From Multifurca ochricompacta (taxonomy: Eukaryota; Basidiomycota; Agaricomycetes; Russulales; Russulaceae): a stretch of DNA of 64,000 nt. Positions 37,807-48,268 of the stretch are shown here, piece by piece (the stretch's first letter is position 1; every line of letters starts with the position of its first letter). The stretch is taken from NCBI GenBank assembly GCA_022496185.1, contig WTXG01000040.1:62001-126000 (forward strand). Direction: 5' to 3'. The notes under the pieces are model-generated. The model had not been told where the DNA came from. It worked only from the letters and a program-made list of their open reading frames with translations, and did not search any database. The position numbers were made by a program, and so were the translations under genes.

Positions 37807-39242
37807 TTAGCCCATATGTCCTGAGCTTTCTCTCTTTGATCGTTTGTCCACAGTAGGTGGGTTGTTCTGAACGGGGGTTTCGGCTGCGGTGGTTGCCGCG
37901 GCGACACGTACCCCTTTCTTGGGACAATCTCGGGACATATGCCCTAGCGCTCTACAGCGGAAGCATCGTCCTTCCTTCATCAATGTCTGTCGCTCATCTT
38001 CCGTGAGTGCTGCCCGGGCTCTGGCTCGGTCCGCAGAGGTGTCCATAGCATTTGGATCCCTCTGGGCATGCTGGGCAGGTTTTACTCCGAAAGCCGTTTT
38101 CCATTGATCTCGTGTCTTTCCTTTCTTCGTATCAACCCCAAAGCGTGTTTGGAAGTCGAGATAATCCTGTTGCTGCCGTCGAGCAGCATCGACCCAAGTA
38201 TCCCAGTCGTGAGGATGGTGGAATTGTATAATGTTTTTGACTAAAGGGTTGGGTAGCCCTTGTGAGAAGAGGTCTAGTGTAGCCTCCTCATCCGTGTCGT
38301 AGCCAGCTCTATTGGCCAGGCTTCTGAACTTGGCGACGTAGGCATCTAATTCGCCTTTCTCCATTCTGAGAGATTTCAACTCTCGGGCTGCCTTCTGCTT
38401 GGCTTGCCCATCAGTGAAGGCGTCTTTGAACCTTTCGGCGATGGTCTCCCAAAGACCCTCGCTTGTGGTACGGCGTCCGCTCTCCACTTGCTCGTTCAAC
38501 CACTCCAACTGCTCCATGGTCCAGTCATCCACCGCGTCCCCTCTGATCAAGGAAAGGAACAGATTGGCACGCTGGAATGGATTGACGATCTGTGGGACAT
38601 CATGGTTGAAGTTCTTGAACGTCGTGAACTCCAACATGAACTTCTTGCTCTGCGAGCGATCCCCAGCGAACGTCTGGGGTAAGACTCCAGACAGACGTCC
38701 AGAGGGGGGGGGAATGTTTGGTGGTGGTGCCACAGGGACTGGCGGGGCAGGGTCTGGAAGTTGGGCGGCAATGGTAGACATTTCTGGTAGAATGGGGTGA
38801 CGGTGTTGGCAGATTGTATGGAGATCTGGGGAGTTGTCAAAGCAGGGGCTCTGAACGTGACAACTTCGGGTGCAACTGGGGCTGTAGACGACGCTAATAC
38901 CAGTGCTTCTTCGCTTTGTTCTTCTACGTACTCTTCTGGTTCAGAGTCCGTGACAATGGCCGGGGGATTTTCTCTCCACGGGCCAAGTCCAAATTCGGGT
39001 GGGGCAGGTCTAGTTGTGACCCAAGAGTTCCGACTGTCCGAGTATCGGATACAATACCAAACTCTTTTCTCGTCGTCGTATTCTACCGGTTGGTATCTTC
39101 CGTCGTGATAGACGTAGTATCCAAACTCGGACTCAAAGTCTTTCCAGGCGGCAGAGCCAAGTACTTGCTGTGAAAGATTATTCTCGTCTCTGCGTTCGAT
39201 GAGTTCTTCGCGGAAGAGGGTCTGACTGCGGCTGGAAGCCAC
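37807..39242 (-). pseudogene. gag: gag of nested gypsy element
   Basis: The upstream frame begins with GTG (MASSRSQTLF in the conceptual reading), as in the outer element. A one-base deletion near 38783 separates it from the main frame, which starts MSTIAAQLPDPAPP. The main frame contains the retrotransposon-gag region and an intact zinc knuckle, CFRCRALGHMSRDC. The upstream part (YYVYHDGRYQPVEYDDEKRV) is strongly conserved between the copies. Confidence 0.88.
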
Positions 39243-39248
39243 TGTGAG

Positions 39249-39259
39249 AGACTCGACTT
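39249..39259 (-). promoter_or_regulatory. Self-priming primer-binding site (nested gypsy)
   Basis: The same AAGTCGAGTCT site, read on the minus strand two bases inside the 5' LTR edge, matches AGACTCGACTT within its own LTR (39484–39494). Its presence in a sister family supports self-priming as an ancestral trait. Confidence 0.75.
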
Positions 39260-39261
39260 GA

Positions 39262-39847
39262 TGTTACGTCCGGTGTGAGACGTTCCGCACGACTTGTGCG
39301 ACAGCGTTGTACGTTCGTTTAGATAAGAGATCAATAAGACCTCTTGGAGTTCGAATGTGTGAGTCAAAGTCAACGGGGCTGTTCCCGAGTGACAATGTTG
39401 AGCGGAAAGTGCCAAAAGCACTGAGACGATTGAGTCAAAGAGTTCAAAGGAGAGTCCAAAAGACAAACACCGATGTATTCAATAAGTCGAGTCTGAGGTC
39501 TACAGTGTAGCTAAGACGGACTTATATACGTAAAGGGACGGGCGTCTATAGATAAGGATGTTGGAGTCAGGTGGGCCCAAAGACACGAAAGCGGATGGCG
39601 TAAAGCCTGGCTTCTGATAGGGAATTAAGTAAATGTCCGGTTGTAAAGATAAGAAGATAACAGATAGGAAGGTAAACATAATCAAGCAGTAAGCAAACAT
39701 GTCCAAACACCAGTCACGGGGATGGAAGTAGAGCATGTGAGGGGTCCCAGGAGGGAGACATAATGAGGAAGTGAAGGGTTGGTGGACGAGTGGGGTCCCG
39801 GTTGGGAAGCGTGAAGAAAATAGGGCTGCTAGGCCCTGTTCGTAACA
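39262..39847 (-). repeat. 5' LTR of nested gypsy element
   Basis: This 586-bp LTR is nearly identical to 32385–32970. In element orientation it has a TATATAAG box (about 39521–39528 on the plus strand) a little upstream of the sequence complementary to the PBS. Confidence 0.95.
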
Positions 39848-40137
39848 TCCACCCAGTCTTCCACGCCAAGCTGTTAACACCTTACAAGGAAACACCCCTG
39901 CATGGGGAGAACTTCCCAAGACCCCCACCTGACCTTATCGATGGAGAAGAGGAGTGGGAAGTAGAGCGCATTCTGGACTCGAAGCGACAAGGCCGAGGGC
40001 GCAAGCTGTACTACCTAGTCAAATGGAAAGGATTCCCAGCCTCTGACAATTCGTGGGAACCAGCTGGAGATATCTTTGCCCCGGTCCTTATCATGGAGTT
40101 TCATATCCAGCATCCAGAAGCGCCCAAGAACAGTTAA
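39848..40137 (+). pseudogene. pol: Chromodomain end of outer gypsy pol
   Basis: This segment is the continuation of the outer pol after the nested insertion. Dropping the nested element and one TCCAC restores PPTWRIH directly to PVFHAKLLTPYKETPLHG. The chromodomain follows: EEEWEVERILDSKRQGRGRK, LYYLVKWKGFPASDNSWEPA. The reading frame ends at 40137. Chromodomains in this position are the hallmark of chromoviruses and are thought to guide integration to chromatin marks. Confidence 0.93.
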
Positions 40138-40212
40138 AAACACAGTCCCAGATTCTCTTAGATCCCCCAGTATATGCTACCCCAGCGAATTACTACCACC
40201 GAACAATCCATC

Positions 40213-41406
40213 ATGTCTTTCATTGCCGCCTCTGCTGCCATCGACGCTTTCGCCTCTCCCATGACTGTCGTCGAAAATTTCCCATCTGCTCACCCGTCCA
40301 CTCGTCCCTCCTCCCCCATCGATTACGAAGCCGCGGAGGCCCGTGTCAAGAATCAGTCTCCAAACCCGAACGACGATTTCACCCACTGTGAAGAGCCCCA
40401 CCCCAACGACTTGCTCAACGGGGAAATCGACGATGAAGCCCCCGAGTTCCCCTTCATCCCCAACAATCCCAATTTGTCAATGTACTACCCATTGGAGATC
40501 ACGATGGCCAACGGCACTACGGCCGTTGCGAAGTATATTTATTACACTAATGGAGGAATGGATGTGGCAGGGTGCATGAAGAAAGATGGGCCTGTTTACG
40601 GGGCTCCTGTCTACTTGGAAGAAAGGTACACTGGCTGGCTCCATCACACGCTGACCGATGAACAGCTGGGCCATCTCTCCGCGGAGGACTGTCGCGCCTT
40701 CGCAATTGACGAGGTAATGAACGATATGAGACTTCTGCGCCTGAAAGCAGAAGTTGTAAGGCTGCGGAAGAACATTACCCTGCGGAGGACACTGAACCAA
40801 CAGTACAAGGAGCATGTGAAGATGATGGCAAGGCTGACCAACGGGATGTTCCAGCTGGAACAAGAGATTGTGGAGATTAGGAAGAGATTAGAGGCGGGGG
40901 ATGCATATCAAACAATTGCTGAAAGGTACGCCGACACCTATGCGCGACCTCTCCCCCCTCGAACCCTGGGTGCTGCCCCAACATTGCTGCCGAACCGACT
41001 TGAGATGCCACGGTTACATGAAAACCCCCAAGGAGAGACCTGCTGGCGTTGCGACAGCAGGTACCACATCAGCTGGAACTGCCCCCTCAACCGCAAGTGG
41101 TGTCAACACTGCCGTAGCAACCTCCACTGGAGCCGACATTGCATCTTCTGACGTGTAGGAGTGGCCCCAGCAATTAACAACCCCTCAGGCTGGTGCGGCA
41201 AGTGCCTTCGCCACAACGCTGGGCATCGAGAACTCGATTGCCCCGTCTACGATTTATGCCGCGCATGTGGTCAATGCGGCCCATATGGCTTCCTCCGCAC
41301 CCACGCGTGTCCACAGGAATTGGAGTCGTATAGGGAAGACGACCGTAATGTAGCCGATGACTACTTAGAGCTGGTGCAGGACGATGACGGTACGAGTCGT
41401 TTCTAG
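40213..41406 (+). pseudogene. Accessory zinc-knuckle ORF of outer gypsy element
   Basis: The ORF starts MSFIAASAAIDAFA about 75 bp after the pol stop and runs 397 codons. There is one in-frame TGA at codon 313 where the nested copy has an arginine. Residues about 90–160 form a conserved block (YTNGGMDVAGCMKKDG, VYGAPVYLEERYTG). About 170–235 is charged and helical. C-terminal knuckles are C277-C280-H285-C290, C297-C300-H305-C310, C328-C331-H338-C343 and a fourth looser cluster at about 350–367. The tail is acidic (DDYLELVQDDDG). Two divergent copies keep all clusters, which argues for past selection. The product and function are unknown; a captured or duplicated nucleocapsid-like module is one possibility. 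Confidence 0.82.
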
Positions 41407-41437
41407 CCAGGACTGCTAGAACCAGAAGAGGGGGTGA

Positions 41438-42015
41438 TGTTACAAACCCCGTCTCTTCCCATTTTCTTCTTCCTGCCCAGCGACGAACCCTCCCAGCCAC
41501 CTACACTTCACTATATGATCATGTCTCCGTTGTGGGACCCGTCACATGCCCTCCGTCCATCCCCGTGACTTTCTTGCTTGCTCATATTTACGTACCCTTA
41601 TCATTGCTTATCGCTTATCGCCTTATCGTACGACCGGACATTTACTTAATCCCCTATCAGTAGAAGCTAGGCTTTACGCCCTCCGCTTTCGGATATTTGG
41701 GCCCACTTGACTCCGTGATTCCTTATCGACAGACGCCCGCCTCCTTACGTATATAAGCCCACTGTAGCTTACACTGTAAAGCTCAGACTCGACTTATTGA
41801 ATACATCAGTGCTAGTCTTCTGGACTTGTCCTCTTGAAAGCATCTGTCTGTCTCAAGTGCTTCTGGCACTTTCCGCTTACCATCGTCTTAGAGTACAGCC
41901 TCTTTGACTTTGACTCGTCACACTTCACTCCAAGAAACCTTATTGGTTTCTTATCTGAACCCCTGTATCACGCTGTCACACAAGTTGTGTGGAACGTCCC
42001 GCACTGGACGTAACA
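41438..42015 (+). repeat. 3' LTR of outer gypsy element
   Basis: Preceded by the polypurine tract AGAAGAGGGGG and TGA. It differs from the 5' LTR at six positions, each a C/T difference in a CpG context. Confidence 0.95.
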
Positions 42016-42265
42016 TGACTGGTGCATGATAGAAGAAGAACCAACTGGTTCATGTACATTTTACTTCCATAAGAATGCAGGTCATTGTGAATATCCAGGA
42101 ATATTGGCATTGGAAAAGACTCCTCAGAAGAAGGACCCCCCCCCTATAGAACTGATATACACCTTAGGCACAACCCTGTTGACAGAGACCATCTTTGCTC
42201 TGAGCAAGTTCCATTGTCTTGCATTTATTTCCAGCTTTCTGCCTGACTTAACCACTTACAAATAG
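42016..42265 (+). pseudogene. 3' part of the open frame interrupted by the gypsy element
   Basis: This continues the frame broken at 27085 (see there), reading WCMIEEEPTGSCTFYFHKNA to a TAG at 42263–42265, directly at the start of a hAT-type repeat. It is not recognised. Confidence 0.3.
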
Positions 42266-43340
42266 TGATTGTCAAGGGTTTTCATACCTGTGTGGGTAAG
42301 TGCCACAGGTTTTGCTGGGTATGGGTATGGGTATACAGCTCCCAACCTGTGGAAACCTGTACCCATGTGGCAGGTTTGGCAGGTATAGGCACCAATTATG
42401 CATTGACAATGTTACAGCCTTTGCCAAGCAACCCCACTTTCTTTACTCTTCCCAATGATGACCCCTCTTTACCACCTACTCTGCACTTCCTGATCACGTC
42501 TCCATCCTGGGACCCATCACGTGCCCTGCTTCCATCCCTGTGACTCACTTTGGACTTGTTGACTCACAGTTTACCTATGTTTGGTTCTTTATCTCTTTAT
42601 CCGTTATCTCCTTATCTTTATGACTGGACACTTACTTAATACCCTATCAGAAGCCAGGCTTTATGCCCTCCGCTTCCATATATTCGGGCCCACCTGACTC
42701 CAGTCTCTTATCTCATAGATGCCCATTCGATTACATATATAAGTCTGCTGTAACTACACTGTAGACCTCAGACTTGACTTATTGAATACATCGGTGCTTG
42801 TCTTCTGGACTTCCCTTTGGATCTCTGAGCTTCGTTGTCTCAAGTGCTTTGGGCACTCTTCTGCTTAACATCATCTTAGGGTACAGCCCCTTTGACTTTG
42901 ACTTATCCCACTCACGCTCCAAGAGGTCTTATTGGCTTCTTACCTGAACCCTGAATCATGCTGTCACACAAGTCATGTGGAATGTCCTGCACCAGACATA
43001 ACAGACAAGATCAGTAGAAATTCTAAGATAAAACACATCTGCAGCCACAAAAATAAAAGATCTCATCTGATGTATGCTACAGGGTATCTTTAAATATGTT
43101 CTAGTATTATCATATGAAATATCAAAGCAGATCAACAGTGTGATGTAAAATAAAAGTGTTATCAGTGATCCACTTCTTGAAAATCATGATGCATCTGTTT
43201 TATTAATGTGCAACCAATTCTGCCAGTCTGGCACTATCTAAAATACTCTCTAGACTACTTTAGACTATAATATAATCAAATTATCAAATTAGTTTACTGA
43301 AACAAGGCCCATGTGTATCTACAAGCTGCATGGGGCAGTG
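42263..43340 (+). mobile_element. hAT-type non-autonomous element, truncated copy carrying a solo LTR
   Basis: It begins with the terminal sequence TAGTGATTGTCAAGGG and GGGTA-rich subterminal repeats. It matches the complete copy at 51330–52760 on both sides of the inserted LTR (42410–43003). Similarity stops near 43340 at GGGGCAGTG, so the right part is missing. Confidence 0.75.
42410..43003 (+). repeat. Solo gypsy LTR
   Basis: A 594-bp LTR, TGTTACAGCC…CATAACA, is related to the outer gypsy LTR (shared TGGGACCC, TACTTAAT-CCCTATCAG and TTGAATACATC blocks). It is flanked by the perfect duplication GACAA at 42405–42409 and 43004–43008. The related repeat at 51473–51485 shows the unoccupied site. 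Intra-element LTR recombination is the usual origin. Confidence 0.92.
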
Positions 43341-43569
43341 TCATGACCTACCCAGCATGCCACAGCCAGATGCAAGGGACCAACCAAGAACAACATCTGA
43401 GAAGCATTCAGGCTGCCACATGAGGCTTAGTGCCCACAAGTGGAGAATGCCAAAGGACTAGTCAGCAAGTCCCATGCAGAAGACCAGAAGGAGTGGCATG
43501 AGGTAAGAAGAAGACCACATGACTGTAAGGTTTGATGCCACATGTCAAGAAGCTGTGGAACCTTAGTTG
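43341..43569. other. Short spacer between repeats
   Basis: No gene or known repeat boundary is seen. It may be unrelated sequence between two hAT-type fragments. Confidence 0.3.
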
Positions 43570-43662
43570 TAGTGATTGGCAGGGGTAACCCTGGGGTATC
43601 CTTGTTGGTACCCGTACCCATACCCATACCCATAGTGATGGGTACAGGTAACCTGTGTGTAA
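43570..43662 (-). repeat. End fragment of a hAT-type element
   Basis: It starts TAGTGATTGGCAGGGG followed by GGTACCCGTACCC repeats. This matches the right end of the complete copy at 51330–52760 in inverted orientation. It stops abruptly near 43662. Confidence 0.7.
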
Positions 43663-43850
43663 TGCCTGGTGTGGGCGTTCGTCATGATGTGTGATAAGTC
43701 GTGTAGCGGAACTACGAAGTCAGGTGTGTACCGTCTTTCAAGTACACGGAGGTCGGGTGAGAAGTCAATACTAAGGAGCTAATCCCTTAGTACTGGTGAG
43801 CGGGAAAGTGCCAAAAGCACTGAGACGATTCAAGAGTCGGGTCTTAGAGA
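43658..43850 (-). repeat. Gypsy-LTR-like fragment
   Basis: The fragment TGTAATGCCTGGTGTGGGCG…, with AAAGTGCCAAAAGCACTGAG, resembles the end of the nested gypsy LTR in the same (minus) orientation. The other border is not clear. Confidence 0.4.
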
Positions 43851-44352
43851 TCACCCATGTTGACATGGCATGTGTCTTGAGGTGCTTCAGGCATCTAGGT
43901 TAGGGTCTAAGCTGTGCAAGATTAGATTAGATAAAGATTTGGAGTTTCGGACTTTTACTATATCATTATTACTTTCTTTCTCACGATGCGCAGCAGCTGA
44001 CTGATGTACCTTAGTAATCCTGTGTAGCATGTGATATCTCACTGGCCAATGGCCTTAGTCCCTCAGTAGTATTCTAGCATATTCCATTGCGCACAGACCA
44101 TCCCTTCCACTGTATATAAGGGTGTCTGTTTCGTCCTCTACACTTCAGAGTTTTCTTCACCTCTGAAGTGTAAGTCCTATCTCTCCTACTTACTACCTTA
44201 CCTTTGACTAACTGTCTCCTGTAGATAACTTGTCTTTCTAGGTGTGTAGTATAGTATAATAGAGTTTTCTTCACCTCTGAAGTATAACTTGTCTTTCTAG
44301 CCTTACACGCTAACAACAGTCAGTATCACTGCGTGCACATGCCTGTTCATCA
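43851..44352 (+). repeat. Probable 5' LTR region of copia element A
   Basis: This AT-rich stretch ends directly at a copia-type PBS. It has a TATATAAGG box at about 44112 followed by two copies of an inverted motif (CTTCAGAG…CTCTGAAG). Its left border could not be fixed because the 3' LTR is missing for comparison. Confidence 0.5.
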
Positions 44353-44366
44353 GGTTATGGGCCCTG

Positions 44367-45284
44367 ACGCTCATACTGATCTGGTGTTCTTTTTTGATCA
44401 CAGTCCAACAACTTTTCAAGCTCAACAAGCTCTAAAGTTTTCTCCCAACAAACTTCCCTTGTGAGCTTCTCTTTCATCTACTTGCCCTTAACTGTCCACA
44501 AGGTGGTGCGCTTTATGTGCCCACCTTGATCTGTTTGGCTAGCCCTTTCTTAAGGGTTCTTGCAAAAGGTGACAAGGGACCCTTCGTGGGTGAAACACCT
44601 TAAGCTCCTCATGTGTGCCCTAAGTAAATAGTGTTCATAGTTGTAGCTGGGTCTTCGTCCCATAGATAGCTTTAGTAGGCTGCTTGCCCAGAAGGCTTGA
44701 GGCTTTAGGTCTGGTCAATGCTTGGCTCGATCCGTAAGCCAGGTTTAGCCACCTGCTGGTAGAGTTTAGGGTCTAGAACAAGGCATGGGTAGTCACTCCC
44801 ATGACGCTTGGGCTCAATACAAGTAGGCCACACTACTATAGTATATACACAGTAGCTAGAGGGTTTTGTCTCTGGGCAGGAGTATTCGCTGCCATGTTGT
44901 GGGGGTTCGCCCCACCAGAGGAAACCCAATAGTCTACTACAGTCATGGCCCCAATCATCTAGGGCTTAATCATGGACTCCACCACCAGCACTAGAGGAAG
45001 GGCTTTATACCCTCTGTCTCTAGTGGAACTTGCGGTTGGCTCCTCCATGACATGACTCCCCTTCTATTTACACAGTATCCGCCTGATGTGGCCTTGGGAT
45101 CTGTTGTAGAATGGGGTTAGACAGCTTCACTATACTACTTAGAAGTCACACATCAGAGGCAGGACTTTTTAAGTTCTGAAGCATAGCGCCACAGATTGGA
45201 TGGGCCCTCTTAAATGAGACCTGGACAACTGGTTCTAACTGCTCCTTGGAACCAGGATCAAATTTTTTTCAAAAAATCATCTCA
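44367..45284. other. Leader region of copia element A
   Basis: About 0.9 kb lies between the PBS and the gag ATG. No ORF is supported, and no tRNA or repeat was recognised in it. Confidence 0.4.
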
Positions 45285-48268
45285 ATGGCTAACATTGTCT
45301 TCCCTTCCACCTTCAAATTCAACAAGCTCGACGGCTCCAACTGGCCGCAGTGGTCAGTATCTTTTACTGCCCTGCTCAGGATCAATGGCATGAGAAGGCA
45401 CATCACGCATGATGGGCCTGAATATGCCAATCCCCTGGTCCAGAAGGATGATGAGAAGGAAGTGGATTACCAGGCAAGGTTTGCTGTCTGGACAGAACCC
45501 ATAATCCAGGAGTGGAATAGGGTTGAAGAAGTATTGATGGGTTTACTGGTGCTGGTCGTCACCAGTGAAGTTTATTCTCAGGTTGCCTCTGATAGGAAGT
45601 ATCTGTCAGTCTGCTCAAAGTATGAGCAGCTGGAATCCTTATATGGCACTGTGGGTAGCATGGCCACCTACAATTTGTGGTGCTCAGTTTCGTCCTTCCA
45701 TTTGGAGGAAGGCAAACAATTTAGGCCCCAATTGCAGGTGTGCTAGATGCTAGAAATACCCTAAAGGAGAATGGGATGGAGGTCTCTGACCTCCAGATGA
45801 GCTTTATCTTGCTCCAATCCCTTCCCCTTCATACAGTGCCATTGCTGGCTCTATCCTGGCTTCAGGTCCTCCTGAACGCCTTTCCCCTCAGGACCTCATT
45901 CAGAGGTTCCTAAATGAGGAAAGCCGACTTGCCGGCCCCGCAGGAAGTGGTGTTGGGGCTGCCCTTAACAAGGCAGCCCATGTCAACAAAAATAAAAACA
46001 AAAAAGTACAATTTATCATGCCACAACCTGCAGGTGCATCATCATCCAATGATGTCACCTGCTTCTACTGCCAGAAGCCGGCCACAAGGCAAATGAATGT
46101 CGGCAGAGGAAACAGGATCGGCAGAATGCCGCAGCTGGAAAAAGGGCAACCAGAAGAAGGCGCAAGGCGCCAGTGTACCATCATCTTCCCACCAAGTAGC
46201 TACAATAGTTAATGGTAGTGGAAGAATACAGGAGGTGCATGAGACACCTCACATTAAACTTTATACCTTGAATGTGACTGAAGAAACTTCCAAGATGATG
46301 GATTTGCCTGGATGATGGATAGCGGTGCCACCACCCACTTCACACCCTTTGAGTCAGATTTCTATGAATATCTGCCTCATTCGGGACACACTGTTACAGT
46401 GGCAGATGGAACCGTGGTCCAATAGAAGGAGTAGGAAGCGTCCATATAAGGACCAATAAAAATTATATATTGGAACTTAACAATGTCTTCTACATGCCTT
46501 CAGCAGGAAATCACATCTTGTCTACAAGTCATATCACCAATAGAGGTGGTATGGTCTTATTCGATCAATATAATGTCGCAATAGAGTATAAAGGACAAAG
46601 AATAGCGGAAGGAATCAAGGCTGGGGATCTATACTGGATCCAAGGGTCAATAGTGGATAAACCTACCACTGCCCTAAATACTGCATCAACCAGTCTTGAT
46701 ACCTGGCATCTTAGAATGGGTCATATGTCAAACAAGCCCTAAAAAGATATGCTCCTGAGGCCGTAAAAGGTCTCAGTTTAAAAAATAGCCAAGAGGAAGT
46801 AAAGCCTTGTCATGGCTGCGAAATGGGAAATCCCATCGCCTTCCTTTCCCTCCCTCTCATAAGCGGGCTTCAGCACCCTTGGAGGTCATTCATAGTGATC
46901 TAGTCGGTCCACTCCAATGTACCTCATACAAGGGCATTTATATTTCGCCACTTTCATAGTTGATTTTAGCCGCAGTGCTATAGTTGTTCCAATGAAAGCA
47001 AAACACTACTTTAAATCGGTCTTTGCAAATGTTAAGGCATTCCTAGAAAATAAAACAAATAAAAAATAAAGACCTTACATACAGACCGTGGTGGCGAATA
47101 TGTTAATAATGAGCTGAAGTCCTTACTAAGCGAGGCTGGCATAGAGCATAAACTTACGATGCCATATTCCCCACAACAGAATGGAAGAGCTGAAAGGTTC
47201 AATAGAACCATAATGGAAAAAGCCACTAGCATGCTTCATCATGCTGGGCTTTCTCTTGGCTTTTGGGAGTGCACTGTTTCTACAGCATGTCACATATATA
47301 ACAGAACTCCCATCCGTTCTAACAAGTGGAGGACACCGCTGGAGCTTCTGGTTGGGGACATACCAGATGTCTCTTATTTTAAAGTCTTCGGTTGTGAAGC
47401 ATATATCATGTTCCAGAAAACAAGTGGCAAAAATTGGATCCTAAAGCCAAAAAGCTGTCTTTGTTGGGTATGAGCCGAACAGTAAAGGCTATATTCTGTG
47501 GGATAGACATACCCGGTCCTTTGTTTATCCAGAGATGTGACATTCAATGAAGAGTCCTTCCCATTCCACTCTGTAGTGGACAACAGAGATAAAAGAAAGG
47601 AACAAGTTGTTCCAGTTGAAGGAGGGTCTGTCCAACCCTCACCAGCAATAGCCACAGTTCCTCAGGATCCTGAGTATAAGGATACGAGGTTGAGGAACAG
47701 GAGGTAGTGGAGCCTCCTCAAATAAATCCTGAGCCACCACACCTGATAATGAAGAAGACACACACACAGACACCATTTATCAGACACCACAATCCCAAAT
47801 AATGGAACCCTCCCAACTCCCCACCAGAACTCGTGCTGTTAGAAAGTCATCAAAAAGACTATTGGCAGACTTCCCCAACCAGTATTTACTAGGGAAAGTC
47901 CACGCTCTGAATGATGGTCAGTGGCTATACAGGAAGATTTAGATCTTGACACTGTTAGGCCAAAACATTCACGTCATCTGAATCCTCGCTTTTATAATGA
48001 GGATAATGCAGAGTTTGTGCAAGGTTCATCCAGACTTGGGACCATGGAGTTGCTAAATGCCGCTGGTGTCTCTTATAGAGACCCCCTGACTTTTCAGGAG
48101 GCAATGCAGTCTGATAATGCGCTGAATGGCTTGAGGCATGCCAATATGAAATAGATGCCTTAAAAAGTTAAATGTGTGGCGCCTTGAGGATCTTCCTGAA
48201 GGAAGAAAGGCTGTCAAATCAAAATGGGTTTTTAACTGAAACCAGATGGATGGTTTCGTGCTAGGCTT
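45285..48268 (+). pseudogene. gag, protease and integrase of copia element A
   Basis: Gag begins MANIVFPSTFKFNKLDGSNW. A zinc knuckle (CFYCQKP…GHKANEC) is split by a one-base shift near 46082. The protease has MDSGATTHFTPFES (about 46316). The pre-integrase motif is LDTWHLRMGHMS (46700). The integrase shows an IHSDLVGPL segment and PYSPQQNGRAERFNRT (47161). Several stops and indels interrupt the frame. Confidence 0.85.

Larger units (their letters stand above)
32385..39847 (-). mobile_element. Nested chromodomain Ty3/gypsy retrotransposon (7.46 kb, minus strand)
   Basis: The element has 586-bp LTRs at 39262–39847 (5') and 32385–32970 (3'). It is flanked by the 5-bp duplication TCCAC at 32380–32384 and 39848–39852. 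It lies in antisense orientation inside the outer element, between the integrase and the chromodomain. The two LTRs differ at only two positions, so it is younger than its host. Its proteins are close relatives of those of the outer element but its LTR sequence is clearly different, so it belongs to a sister family. Single-base indels break gag, RT and integrase. Confidence 0.95.
27086..42015 (+). mobile_element. Chromodomain Ty3/gypsy retrotransposon, outer element (14.9 kb with nested insert)
   Basis: The element is bounded by 578-bp LTRs (27086–27663 and 41438–42015) that begin TGTTAC and end GTAACA. It is flanked by a perfect 5-bp duplication, TGACT, at 27081–27085 and 42016–42020. Without the nested element it is about 7.46 kb. 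Order: LTR, PBS, gag, protease, RT, RNase H, integrase, chromodomain, an extra ORF, a purine tract AGAAGAGGGGG, LTR. The LTRs differ at six positions, all CpG/TpG changes. Coding regions carry TGA stops and small frameshifts, so this copy is not autonomous. Confidence 0.95.

Noticed and set aside
43658..44352. Exact 5' LTR of copia A
   Set aside because: No 3' LTR survives for comparison, and a gypsy-like fragment overlaps the left side, so the border cannot be set from this sequence.
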